64,000 bases of DNA from Pseudolabrys sp. FHR47 (GTDB taxonomy: Bacteria > Pseudomonadota > Alphaproteobacteria > Rhizobiales > Xanthobacteraceae): NCBI RefSeq assembly GCF_005153485.1, contig NZ_CP039740.1:124001-188000 (forward strand), given 5' to 3'. Positions 8,553 to 18,720 of the stretch are shown here, piece by piece. Every line of letters begins with the position of its first letter. Within the stretch, counting starts at the first letter, position 1. The position numbers were made by a program, and so were the translations under genes. Below the pieces are notes generated by a model. It was not told the origin of the DNA, searched no databases, and was given only the letters and a program-made list of their open reading frames with translations.

Positions 8553-9257
8553 TCAGGACTCGAGGAGCGCCATCATCGATTGCTCATCGGGCCTTTTCGC
8601 GACCGCCACATTGCGGGCACCGGCCTGAATCAGCACCGCAGCGATCGGGCCCGAGAGGCAAAGCTGCCGCAAGCGCGTCGCCTGCGTGGCGACGCCGGCG
8701 ACCTTGGCACCGGTGATGAACTGCTCGGCGCTGCGCATCGAGTAATGCATCGCCGCCTCGACCGCGCCGCTTTGCAATGCGCCGATCAGTTCCGGCGAAA
8801 ACGGCAGCGGCACGGCGCGATAGACCACCGCAAGATCGGCAGCGATGCCGTGCATGGCGAGATCGCCGATCAGGTCGCCGCTGCGATCCTCGCCGGCGAG
8901 ATAGAGTATAGGCGCGCGCGCATCGGGACGCTGCTCGGCGATCAGCCGCACCAGGTCGTCGACATCGCCGCCCGCGGTGTGAACATCCGTGAAGCCAGCG
9001 GCGCGCGCCGCCTCGGCGCTGCGCTTGCCGACGGCATAGAGCGGCAAGGCGGTCAACGCCGCGCGCGCCGGATGATCGGCAATCGCCGCAGCCGCATTGG
9101 CGCTGGTGATGACGACGGCGCCGTAGGCGTGATCGAGCGCCAGCGGCAGATGTTCGACCCGCAGCAGCGGCGCGACCACGGCGATATGGCCGCGCTCACG
9201 CAAGGCGGCGGCGGTGCGTTCGCCGTCCTCCTGAGGCCGCGTCACCACGATACGCAT
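8553..9257 (-). CDS. hemD: Uroporphyrinogen-III synthase
   Basis: This 234-residue protein begins MRIVVTRPQEDGERTAAAL, the N-terminal strand-loop typical of HemD, and shows the alternating beta/alpha pattern of two similar halves, with ITSANAA and YAVGKRSAEAARAAG in the first. HemD closes and inverts ring D of hydroxymethylbilane to give uroporphyrinogen III in the cytosol. HemD is poorly conserved in sequence, and the position 34 nt after hemC makes the call secure. It is followed 74 nt later by the mic60-like gene on the same strand. Confidence 0.9.
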   Translation of the reverse strand: MRIVVTRPQEDGERTAAALRERGHIAVVAPLLRVEHLPLALDHAYGAVVITSANAAAAIADHPARAALTALPLYAVGKRSAEAARAAGFTDVHTAGGDVDDLVRLIAEQRPDARAPILYLAGEDRSGDLIGDLAMHGIAADLAVVYRAVPLPFSPELIGALQSGAVEAAMHYSMRSAEQFITGAKVAGVATQATRLRQLCLSGPIAAVLIQAGARNVAVAKRPDEQSMMALLES

Positions 9258-9291
9258 CGTTACCCCTCGCTGCGGAATGGCCGCACGAATG

Positions 9292-10218
9292 TCAGTCGAA
9301 GAAATCCGGGCCGCCGATTTTCTTCAATGCGCGCCCGGCCTCTTCGCCGATCCTGACTGCATCGCGAATGTGACCGTTGCCGGTGATGTCATGCGCGGCG
9401 GTGCCGTCCGGCCGCGCAATGAGGCCGCGGAAATGCAGCGTATCGCCGGACAAAGTCGCGTGACCGGCGAGCGGCGTCTTGCACGAGCCATCGAGCGCGG
9501 TGAGGAACGCGCGCTCGCAGGCCACCGCGATGAAGGTCGGCGCGTGATTGATCGGCGCCACGAACTGCCGCGTGCGGTTGTCATCGCCGCGCGTCTCGAT
9601 GCCGATCGCGCCCTGCGCTACCGCCGGCAAGAACTCATCGGCCGGCATGATGTGAGTCGCGTGGTCCGCGAGCCCCATCCGGTTGAGCCCGGCAATGGCG
9701 AGCAGCGTTGCATCGACCTCGCCGGCTTCCAGCTTGCGCAATCGCGTTTCGACATTGCCGCGCAGCGGCGACACGACGAGATCGGGCCGTGCTTTCTTGA
9801 CGATGGCCTGCCGGCGCAGCGAGGCGGTGCCGAGCCTTGCGCCCTGCGGCAGATCGGCCAGCGACTTCGCCTTCAGGCTGATGAAAGCGTCGCGCGGATC
9901 CTCGCGCTCGAGGCAGGCGGCCAGCATCAGGCCGGGCTGCGAAATGGTCGGCATGTCCTTCGCCGAATGCACGGCGAGATCAATGCGGCCGGTGAGCAGT
10001 GCCTCCTCGATCTCCTTGGTGAACAGGCCCTTGCCGCCGACCTCGGACAAAGGCCGGTCCTGGATGGCATCGCCGGTGGTCTTGATGACGACGATCTCGA
10101 ATGCCGTTTCCGGCGCGCCGGTGGACCGCGCCAGCAGCGTGCGCACGAGATTGGCCTGGATCAGCGCCAGCGGTGAGCCGCGCGTGCCGAGGCGAAGAAG
10201 GGGGGCCGATTGCGCCAT
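9292..10218 (-). CDS. hemC: Hydroxymethylbilane synthase (porphobilinogen deaminase)
   Basis: This 308-residue enzyme joins four porphobilinogen units into hydroxymethylbilane in the tetrapyrrole pathway. Clear motifs are [13 protein letters not shown] at the N-terminus, [12 protein letters not shown] (catalytic Asp region), GTASLRRQA and [24 protein letters not shown] has Cys246 as the attachment site of the dipyrromethane cofactor. It is the first gene of the hemC-hemD-mic60-hemY operon and is divergent from tsaD, with 68 nt between the starts; this shared space must hold both promoters. No Irr-type box was found there by eye. Confidence 0.97.
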   Translation of the reverse strand: MAQSAPLLRLGTRGSPLALIQANLVRTLLARSTGAPETAFEIVVIKTTGDAIQDRPLSEVGGKGLFTKEIEEALLTGRIDLAVHSAKDMPTISQPGLMLAACLEREDPRDAFISLKAKSLADLPQGARLGTASLRRQAIVKKARPDLVVSPLRGNVETRLRKLEAGEVDATLLAIAGLNRMGLADHATHIMPADEFLPAVAQGAIGIETRGDDNRTRQFVAPINHAPTFIAVACERAFLTALDGSCKTPLAGHATLSGDTLHFRGLIARPDGTAAHDITGNGHIRDAVRIGEEAGRALKKIGGPDFFD

Positions 10219-10286
10219 ATGTCCTCGCGGTGCTAGGGGCGTCTTTTAGAGCAGCCGGCAGGCAAATGGAAAGGCACCAACGCGCC

Positions 10287-11360
10287 ATGCTCGTCCTCGG
10301 TATCGAGACGACCTGCGACGAAACCGCCGCCGCCGTGGTCGAGCGCAAGGCCGACGGCACCGGACACATCCGGTCCAATGTCGTGCTCAGCCAGGTCGAC
10401 GAGCACGCGGTATTCGGCGGCGTGGTGCCGGAAATCGCCGCGCGCGCCCATGTCGAGGCCATCGACGTCATCATCGACGAGGCGATGCGCGAGGCCGGCA
10501 CTTCTTATGACGATCTCGACGGTATCGCCGCCGCCGCCGGGCCCGGCCTGATCGGCGGTGTCATTGTCGGTCTGACCACCGCCAAGGCCATCGCGCTGGT
10601 GAGAAACAAGCCGCTGCTTGCGATCAATCACCTTGAGGCGCATGCGCTCACCGCGCGGCTGACCGACAACACCGCGTTTCCTTATCTCCTGTTTCTCGCC
10701 TCCGGCGGCCACACCCAGCTCGTCGCCGTGCTCGGCGTCGGCGAATACGTAAGGCTCGGCACCACACAGGACGACGCCATCGGCGAAGCCTTCGACAAGA
10801 CAGCCAAGCTGCTCGGCCTCGGCTATCCGGGCGGGCCGCAGGTCGAGCGCCAGGCCTTCAGCGGCGACAAGACCCGCTTCGCCCTGCCCCGCCCGATGCA
10901 GCATCGCAAGGAGGCCGACTTTTCTTTCTCCGGCCTCAAGACGGCCTTGCGGCTCGAAGCCGAGCGCATCGCGCCGCTGTCGCCGCAGGACGTCGCCGAT
11001 CTGTGCGCCTCGTTTCAGGAGGCGGTCGTCGATGTGGTGCGTGATCGCCTGCGCGCGGGATTGAAATTGTTTCGGGATCGTTTCGGTGAACCCAGCGCGC
11101 TGGTCGCTGCCGGCGGCGTCGCCGCCAATCAGGCGATCCGCGGCGCACTGACCCGCGTTGCCATGGAGACCGGCACGCCGCTCGCCGTGCCGCCGCTCAA
11201 ACTGTGCACGGACAACGGCGCCATGATCGCCTGGGCCGGGATCGAGCGCCTCGCCCTTGGCCTCACCGACACCATGGAATTTGCCCCCCGCGCGCGCTGG
11301 CCGCTCGATGCCGGTGCCGCGGCGCAAGGTGCGCTGACCCGCACGGCCGCGTATAAGTAG
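10287..11360 (+). CDS. tsaD: tRNA N6-adenosine threonylcarbamoyltransferase
   Basis: This 357-residue TsaD/Kae1/YgjD-family protein transfers the threonylcarbamoyl group to A37 of ANN-decoding tRNAs, together with TsaB and TsaE. It starts [18 protein letters not shown], and the metal-binding HLEAH motif gives His115 and His119. The ASGGHTQL segment, [19 protein letters not shown] and the C-terminal AGGVAAN and TDNGAMIAW motifs are all present. The start at 10287 matches the family; an in-frame ATG at 10266 is an alternative. The gene is followed 28 nt later by gpsA, a pairing common in alphaproteobacteria. Confidence 0.95.
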   Translation: MLVLGIETTCDETAAAVVERKADGTGHIRSNVVLSQVDEHAVFGGVVPEIAARAHVEAIDVIIDEAMREAGTSYDDLDGIAAAAGPGLIGGVIVGLTTAKAIALVRNKPLLAINHLEAHALTARLTDNTAFPYLLFLASGGHTQLVAVLGVGEYVRLGTTQDDAIGEAFDKTAKLLGLGYPGGPQVERQAFSGDKTRFALPRPMQHRKEADFSFSGLKTALRLEAERIAPLSPQDVADLCASFQEAVVDVVRDRLRAGLKLFRDRFGEPSALVAAGGVAANQAIRGALTRVAMETGTPLAVPPLKLCTDNGAMIAWAGIERLALGLTDTMEFAPRARWPLDAGAAAQGALTRTAAYK

Positions 11361-11388
11361 CCTCCCGATCCTGCCGGAAAACACCCGC

Positions 11389-12363
11389 ATGACCATTCAA
11401 CGCATCGCTGTTCTCGGAGGCGGCGCCTGGGGCACCGCGCTGGCGCAGACCGCCGTGCGCGCCGGACGCGACGTCACGTTGTGGGAATTCGATGCCGGCC
11501 ATGCCGAGCATCTGGCCACGCAGCGCGAAAGCCGCTTCCTGCCCGGCGTGAAGCTGGAGCCCGCGATCAAGGTGACGCGTGCGCTCGGCGAAGCGGCGCA
11601 GAACGACGCCATTCTGCTGGTGGTGCCGGCGCAAGCGCTGCGCTCGGTGGTGACGCAACTGACGCAAACCATGAAGCCCGGCACGCCACTCATTGCCTGC
11701 GCCAAGGGCATCGAGCACGGCACGCACAAGTTCATGACCGAGATAATCGCCGAATGCACCGACGCTGCGGTGCCGGCGATCCTGTCCGGGCCGAGCTTTG
11801 CCGCTGACGTGGCGCGCGGCCTGCCGACCGCGGTGACCATCGCGGCGGCGGATTCGCTCGTCGCCGAGAAGCTGGCGCATGCGCTCAACTCCGGCAGCTT
11901 CCGCCCCTATCACTCGACCGACATTCGCGGCGTCGAGATCGGCGGCGCGGTGAAGAACGTGCTGGCGATTGCCTCCGGCATCGTCAATGGCCGCGGGCTG
12001 GGCGCGAGCGCGTCCGCCGCGCTGACGACGCGCGGCTTTGCCGAAATGGTGCGCTTCGGCCGCGCATTGGGCGCACGGCCGGAAACGCTCACCGGCCTGT
12101 CCGGCCTTGGCGACCTCATCCTCACCTGCTCGTCGCCGCAGTCACGCAACTTCTCCTACGGCGCCGCGCTCGGCCGCGGCGAAACGCCGAGCGGCAAGCT
12201 CGCAGAAGGCGCCTTCACCGCGCCGGTGCTTCTGGAAATGGCGCGCGACAAGAACATCGACATGCCGATCTCGGCCGCTGTCGCCGCCGTGCTGGCGGGC
12301 GAGCACAGCGTCGATGAAGCGATCGCCGCGCTGCTGTCGCGGCCGATCAAGGCGGAGGAGTAG
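11389..12363 (+). CDS. gpsA: Glycerol-3-phosphate dehydrogenase [NAD(P)+]
   Basis: This 324-residue enzyme reduces dihydroxyacetone phosphate to sn-glycerol 3-phosphate, the backbone precursor for phospholipids. The N-terminal Rossmann fold begins [21 protein letters not shown] and the catalytic-lysine segment [14 protein letters not shown] lie in the expected places, and [12 protein letters not shown] marks the C-terminal helical domain. Length is normal for the family. It is probably cotranscribed with tsaD (28-nt gap), and a palindromic repeat starts 8 nt after its stop. Confidence 0.95.
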   Translation: MTIQRIAVLGGGAWGTALAQTAVRAGRDVTLWEFDAGHAEHLATQRESRFLPGVKLEPAIKVTRALGEAAQNDAILLVVPAQALRSVVTQLTQTMKPGTPLIACAKGIEHGTHKFMTEIIAECTDAAVPAILSGPSFAADVARGLPTAVTIAAADSLVAEKLAHALNSGSFRPYHSTDIRGVEIGGAVKNVLAIASGIVNGRGLGASASAALTTRGFAEMVRFGRALGARPETLTGLSGLGDLILTCSSPQSRNFSYGAALGRGETPSGKLAEGAFTAPVLLEMARDKNIDMPISAAVAAVLAGEHSVDEAIAALLSRPIKAEE

Positions 12364-12370
12364 CCGCCGC

Positions 12371-12469
12371 CGTCATGCCCCGCGAAGGCGGGGCATCCAG
12401 TACGCTGCAGCGCTTGCGAGGGAAGCGAGGTCCGTGATTACTGGATCACCCGCTTGCGCGGGTGATGAC
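12371..12469. repeat. Palindromic intergenic repeat, copy 2
   Basis: Its hairpins are ATGCCCCGCGAAGGCGGGGCAT and ATCACCCGCTTGCGCGGGTGAT, separated by about 50 nt with CCAGTA and TACTGGAT near the inner edges. This is the same layout as the copy at 1788-1885. It sits between gpsA and the EVE-domain gene. Confidence 0.85.
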
Positions 12470-12498
12470 ACTGAGTGTTGCCGACGCTGGAGACACAA

Positions 12499-12915
12499 AT
12501 GCCCTACTGGCTTCTGAAATCCGAGCCCGATGCCTGGTCGTGGGACCAGATGGTGAAAGCCGGCGCCAAAGGCACCGCCTGGACCGGCATCCGCAACCAC
12601 ACCGCCAAGCTCAACATGATGAAAATGAAGAAGGGCGACCGCGGCTTCTTCTACCACTCCAATGTCGGCAAGGAGATCGTCGGCATCGTCGAGGTCATCA
12701 AGGAGGCCTATCCCGATCCGACCGCGAAGGCCGGCGAGCCCTGGGTTTGCGTCGACGTCAAGGCCGTGGAAGCGCTGCCGAGGCCCGTGACCCTCGCCGC
12801 CATCAAGGCCGAACCGAAGCTCGCCGAGATCCAGGTGCTCAAACAGTCGCGGCTATCGCTGCCGGCGATCACCGACGCCGAATGGAAGCTGGTCTGCAAG
12901 ATGGGCGGGCTGTGA
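12499..12915 (+). CDS. EVE-domain protein (PUA-like)
   Basis: The 138 residues make up a single EVE domain. The N-terminal PYWLLKSEPDAWSWDQM and the WTGIRNHTAKLNMMKMKKGDRGFFYHSN block are its diagnostic parts, followed by GIVEVIKEAYPDP. EVE domains share the PUA fold and are known or suspected to bind modified bases in nucleic acid. The bacterial stand-alone proteins have no settled cellular role. GGAG lies about 7 nt before the ATG at 12499. The gene is on the same strand as gpsA but separated by a repeat. Confidence 0.9.
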   Translation: MPYWLLKSEPDAWSWDQMVKAGAKGTAWTGIRNHTAKLNMMKMKKGDRGFFYHSNVGKEIVGIVEVIKEAYPDPTAKAGEPWVCVDVKAVEALPRPVTLAAIKAEPKLAEIQVLKQSRLSLPAITDAEWKLVCKMGGL

Positions 12916-13111
12916 CCGCCACCTGGCGGGGCGGTATCGGGCCGAACAGCCGCCCCACCTTGATATTTCCCAAAGGTCGCACACGACGAAAGTCGCACGC
13001 CCGGCGCTTGTGACCGGTTGCTCCCACAGCGCATAATGGCCCCGGAACCATAAGCGCCCCCGGGCTCAACCGGGGTGCCGCGCCATGCCGCGATACCGGG
13101 AGGGGAGTACG

Positions 13112-15070
<1,959 letters not shown>

Positions 15071-15093
15071 GCGTTTTTCCTTTTGTGAAGCTA

Positions 15094-15130
15094 CAAGGCG
15101 CGGGCCCGCGAGGGCTCGCGCCTTGCTCTT
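15094..15130 (+). terminator. Rho-independent terminator after acs
   Basis: CAAGGCGCG pairs with CGCGCCTTG, extended by an inner GCCC/GGGC, and is followed by CTCTTT. It lies 24 nt after the acs stop. Confidence 0.7.
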
Positions 15131-15190
15131 TATGACATTTCGTCGAATTTGTTTTGCGTGCTAAAATTTCGCAGATCAATTCACGAGAAC

Positions 15191-16003
15191 ATGATGCTGA
15201 AATTGTTACGGATCGACCGCTCCGGCCCAATCGGCATCGCTGTTATTATTCTTGCCTTGGCAACAGCCGCGCACGGACAGCAACCTCGCGCTTCGGCAAC
15301 GGAAGAGCAGACTCTCGCGTTTTTCTACAAAGATCCGAAGCCTGAAAGAATGGCGCGTCTGATGGAGGCGCTTGCCACCAGTCAGGCACCTGCCAATGCC
15401 TATCCGCCCGTCGCTGGAGCGCTGACCATCATTCTTCTCAAACAACCTTCGGTGCTCGAAAAGGTCATGCCCGCGAACCTGACGCCGCAAGCCGCAACGG
15501 CGATCGCGGCGGCGGTGACTTTGTCCGGCGGACCGCCGATCTCCGATACCGCACGAACCCGGCTGGGCAAGGCGGGCAGGGACAATTGGTTATCGCTCGA
15601 ATTCGCGAACTTGCCTGACCGGCTTGACGATCTCGTGGTCCGAACGCCGACACACCTGGACCTCTTGTGGGGCGCTGCTTTAGCCAGCGGCGACCCCAGA
15701 TATGTTCGTAAAATCATCGGGTATTTCGCCGCGACCGCCAACGAGTCGGAGCTTGTTGCTATCGACGTCGCTCGAACCGCTGTCGCAATGGCCGGCGGTC
15801 CCAAGGAAATCTACAATGAGTTAAAGTCGAAGTATGGCGAGAAAGGCCGCCAGATTATTTTCGCGGGCGTTGCATTGTGGGCCCTTCAGAGCAATGCGCG
15901 GCAACACGAGTTCGTCGATCGGGAGGTTGCGGCTTACTTGAGCACCAATCCCGGGACGCCCGCATCGAAAGCATTGTCGGCGCTTCGTTCGAAACGCACA
16001 TAG
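15191..16003 (+). CDS. Unrecognised secreted protein
   Basis: The 270 residues begin with a Sec-type signal peptide: a basic start, then GIAVIILALATAAHG with likely cleavage before QQPRA. The mature part is helical and Ala/Leu-rich, without Cys and without a motif I recognise; its repeated short helices are reminiscent of a HEAT- or TPR-like superhelix. The start at 15191 is followed by a second in-frame ATG at 15194, and the ribosome binding site is weak. It stands alone between a terminator and the L,D-transpeptidase pair, and its leader region is less GC-rich than the surroundings. I assign no function beyond probable periplasmic location. Confidence 0.6.
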   Translation: MMLKLLRIDRSGPIGIAVIILALATAAHGQQPRASATEEQTLAFFYKDPKPERMARLMEALATSQAPANAYPPVAGALTIILLKQPSVLEKVMPANLTPQAATAIAAAVTLSGGPPISDTARTRLGKAGRDNWLSLEFANLPDRLDDLVVRTPTHLDLLWGAALASGDPRYVRKIIGYFAATANESELVAIDVARTAVAMAGGPKEIYNELKSKYGEKGRQIIFAGVALWALQSNARQHEFVDREVAAYLSTNPGTPASKALSALRSKRT

Positions 16004-16114
16004 CTGTCCTAAATCGAGAAGTTCCTTACGCCGCGTTTACGTTACCGGCAGCTTTCCGCCGTCCGGTATCGGCCTCGCCTTATGATCCGCCCGGTAATTC
16101 CGGGCGGCTAAGGC

Positions 16115-16666
16115 ATGTCTCACGTACTCATCAAACGAACGGTTCTGTTCGTCACCTTCGTCCTGTGCTGGGCGGCGTTTGCCGCCGTCGTCGCGCAAGG
16201 TGCGCCCTATACCGGTGCGCCCGCGCCGGGCGAGCGCGGCGTCGTGGCGTTTTCCGGCTTCGCGCCCGGCACCATCGTGGTGCGGACCAATGAGCGCTAT
16301 CTCTATCTTGTGCTCGACGAATATCGCGCGCTGCGCTTCCCCGTCGGCGTCGGCCGCGAGGGCAAGACCTGGACCGGCAAGGCGCGCATCGAAGGCAAAT
16401 ACGTCAAGCCGGCCTGGGCGCCGCCGGAAGACATCCGCCGCGACAATCCGAATTTGCCGCAGGTGATCGCCGGCGGCGACAAGCGCAATCCGATGGGCGA
16501 TGCCGCGCTCACCATGCGCGGCGGCGACTATGCCATTCACGGCACCAACAATCCGCGCTCGATCGGCGGCTTCGTCTCCTATGGCTGCATCCGCATGTTC
16601 AACCGCGACATCCGCGAACTGTATCGCATGGTCGATGTCGGAACGCCGGTCATCGTTGAACAGTGA
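16115..16666 (+). CDS. L,D-transpeptidase (YkuD domain), first of a tandem pair
   Basis: This 183-residue protein has a signal peptide or membrane anchor (about residues 7-29) and one YkuD domain. The catalytic motif is intact: HGTNNPRSIGGFVSYGCIRM, with nucleophile Cys158 and the upstream His of HGT. L,D-transpeptidases form 3-3 peptidoglycan cross-links or attach outer-membrane proteins to peptidoglycan in the periplasm. The following gene encodes a paralogue 22 nt downstream, so both are probably cotranscribed. Confidence 0.9.
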   Translation: MSHVLIKRTVLFVTFVLCWAAFAAVVAQGAPYTGAPAPGERGVVAFSGFAPGTIVVRTNERYLYLVLDEYRALRFPVGVGREGKTWTGKARIEGKYVKPAWAPPEDIRRDNPNLPQVIAGGDKRNPMGDAALTMRGGDYAIHGTNNPRSIGGFVSYGCIRMFNRDIRELYRMVDVGTPVIVEQ

Positions 16667-16688
16667 CCGCCAAGGTCTGAAGTTTGCC

Positions 16689-17180
16689 ATGACGTTCCTG
16701 CCGCGCCTCGGCGCCCTTCTCCTTCTTCTCGGTTCCCTGATCGGCGTCCAGCCGGCGCTGGCGCGCGGCGATGTCGTGCAGTTCCGTAGCGCCTACAGTC
16801 CCGGCACCATCGTCGTCTCCACCGGCACGCGGCAACTTTTCTATGTACTGCCCGGCGGGCAGGCGATCCGCTATCCGGTCGGCGTCGGCAAGGCCGGCAT
16901 GGCCTGGCACGGCCGCGCTTATGTCGCCGCCAAGCACATCCGCCCGGCCTGGGCGCGTATTCCTGGCCGCACGCCAACTTATCCGGGAGGTTCGCCGCAG
17001 AACCCGATGGGCGCCGCGGCGATGGGGCTCGACCGCGGTAATTACGCCATCCACGGCACCAACGATCCGTCCTCGATCGGCGGCTATGTCTCCCATGGCT
17101 GCATCCGCATGCACAACGCGGACATCATGGACCTCTACCGCCGCACGCCGCTTGGCACCGAGGTCTATGTGGTGCAGTGA
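16689..17180 (+). CDS. L,D-transpeptidase (YkuD domain), second of a tandem pair
   Basis: This 163-residue paralogue of the preceding protein has a cleavable signal peptide (LLLLLGSLIGVQPALA) and the same core: YSPGTIVV, YPVGVGKAG, the WARIP segment and HGTNDPSSIGGYVSHGCIRM, with nucleophile Cys138. The start at 16689 places the ATG right before the signal peptide; the open frame extends upstream into the first gene but that part is out of keeping with the family. The two copies differ most before the catalytic core. Which acceptor each uses cannot be inferred. Confidence 0.9.
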   Translation: MTFLPRLGALLLLLGSLIGVQPALARGDVVQFRSAYSPGTIVVSTGTRQLFYVLPGGQAIRYPVGVGKAGMAWHGRAYVAAKHIRPAWARIPGRTPTYPGGSPQNPMGAAAMGLDRGNYAIHGTNDPSSIGGYVSHGCIRMHNADIMDLYRRTPLGTEVYVVQ

Positions 17181-17257
17181 GCCTGCCCCCAGATACTGCA
17201 CGCACTTTTTCGTCATGCGCTCGCGCCAGCGACACAATTCGTGGCAATAAGGGGGTC

Positions 17258-18601
17258 ATGGCGCGCGCGCGAATCGCCCCTCAAGCTGAAGTCCCCGGTC
17301 TGGCCGCCCGGCGCATCGCCACGGATATCGTCGACGGCGTGCTCCGCCGCCGCATCGCGCTCGACGATCAGCTCTCCGGCAAGACCGCGCATCTGGGCCT
17401 CGCGACGCTTCCCGACCGCGACCGAGCGCTGATGCGCCGCCTCGCCGCCACCGTGCTGCGGCGGCTCGGCACCTTGCGCCATCTGGTCGGCGGCTTCCTC
17501 GACAAGGGCTTTCCGGCCGATGCACCGCGCACCGAGACCATTCTGCTTGTCGGTGCCGCGCAGATCCTGTGGCTCGACGTGCCGGATCACGCAGCGGTCG
17601 ATCTGTCGGTGCGCCTCGCGCAGGCCGATCGCCGCGCCTCGCGCTATGCCGGCCTCGTCAACGCCGTGCTGCGCCGCGTTGCGCAGGCGCGAAAGGAGTT
17701 CGACTCGTCCGATGTCACGCGCGACACGCCGTCCTGGCTGTTCGCGCGCTGGCAGAAGACCTATGGCGATGCCACCGCGCGCGCCATCGCATCCGCCAAC
17801 GGCCATGAGCCGGCGCTCGACCTCACCGTCAAGCAAGACGCGGCGCATTGGGCCGAGCGTGTCCACGGCAAGGTGCTGCCGACGGGAACCGTACGCACCT
17901 TGGCGCATGGCGCGATTTCACTGCTGCCCGGTTTCGTCGAAGGCGCCTGGTGGGTGCAGGACGCCGCCGCGTCGATCCCGGCGCAGCTGTTCGGCAACCT
18001 GGCCGGCAAGGATGTCTGCGATCTGTGCGCCGCGCCTGGCGGCAAGTCGGCGCAGCTCGCCAATGCCGGCGCCCATGTCACCGCGGTCGATCGCTCGCCG
18101 GCGCGCATCGCGCGGCTGAAGGAAAACTTCGCGCGGCTCAAGCTCAATGTCGAGACCGTGGCCGCCGATGCGCTGGAGTGGCAACCGGACAAGCAATTCG
18201 ATGCCGTGCTGCTCGATGCGCCCTGCACCGCGACCGGAACCATCCGCCGCCATCCCGATGTGCCGTGGCTGAAGTCGGAGAACGATCTCGGCGTGCTCAC
18301 CTCGCTGCAAAGCCGGCTGCTCGACCGCGCCGCGGGCCTGCTCAAGCCTGGCGGTATTTTGGTCTACTGCACCTGCTCGCTGGAACCGGAAGAAGGCGAA
18401 GCCCAGATCGCCGCCTTGCTGGCGCGCGATCCACGCCTTATGCGCGCACCGATCGCCGCCGCGGAGGTGTTCGACCAGGCCGAATTCGTCAACACGCAGG
18501 GCGAATTGCGCACCCTGCCGCATTACCTGCCGGACACCGACCCGCGCTGGAGCGGCCTCGACGGCTTCTTTGCCGCCCGCCTCACCCGGAAACCGGGCTG
18601 A
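17258..18601 (+). CDS. rsmB: 16S rRNA m5C967 methyltransferase, RsmB-like
   Basis: The 447 residues comprise an N-terminal NusB-like helical domain (about 20-150) and a C-terminal SAM-dependent methyltransferase. DLCAAPGGKSAQL is the SAM site. DAPCTATGTIRRHPD and VYCTCSLEPEEGE carry the two catalytic cysteines of the RNA m5C family. It methylates C967 of 16S rRNA in E. coli; the same target here is inferred. AAGGGGG just before the ATG at 17258 supports this start. The heparinase-like gene follows 119 nt later. Confidence 0.9.
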   Translation: MARARIAPQAEVPGLAARRIATDIVDGVLRRRIALDDQLSGKTAHLGLATLPDRDRALMRRLAATVLRRLGTLRHLVGGFLDKGFPADAPRTETILLVGAAQILWLDVPDHAAVDLSVRLAQADRRASRYAGLVNAVLRRVAQARKEFDSSDVTRDTPSWLFARWQKTYGDATARAIASANGHEPALDLTVKQDAAHWAERVHGKVLPTGTVRTLAHGAISLLPGFVEGAWWVQDAAASIPAQLFGNLAGKDVCDLCAAPGGKSAQLANAGAHVTAVDRSPARIARLKENFARLKLNVETVAADALEWQPDKQFDAVLLDAPCTATGTIRRHPDVPWLKSENDLGVLTSLQSRLLDRAAGLLKPGGILVYCTCSLEPEEGEAQIAALLARDPRLMRAPIAAAEVFDQAEFVNTQGELRTLPHYLPDTDPRWSGLDGFFAARLTRKPG

Positions 18602-18720
18602 CGGGACTTATGCACCGCCGCCCGCGTTAGCGGCGGCATCATTGGCCCGGGCCGGACCCTTCCGCTATCTTACGGATTGCACGCGGGAATCGCCCACGTC
18701 GCTGGGGACGAATAGAGGCA

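Noticed and set aside
12916..13111. Hairpin GGGGCGG/CCGCCCC as a terminator between the EVE gene and acs
   Set aside because: The loop is long and no T-run follows, so I do not call it.
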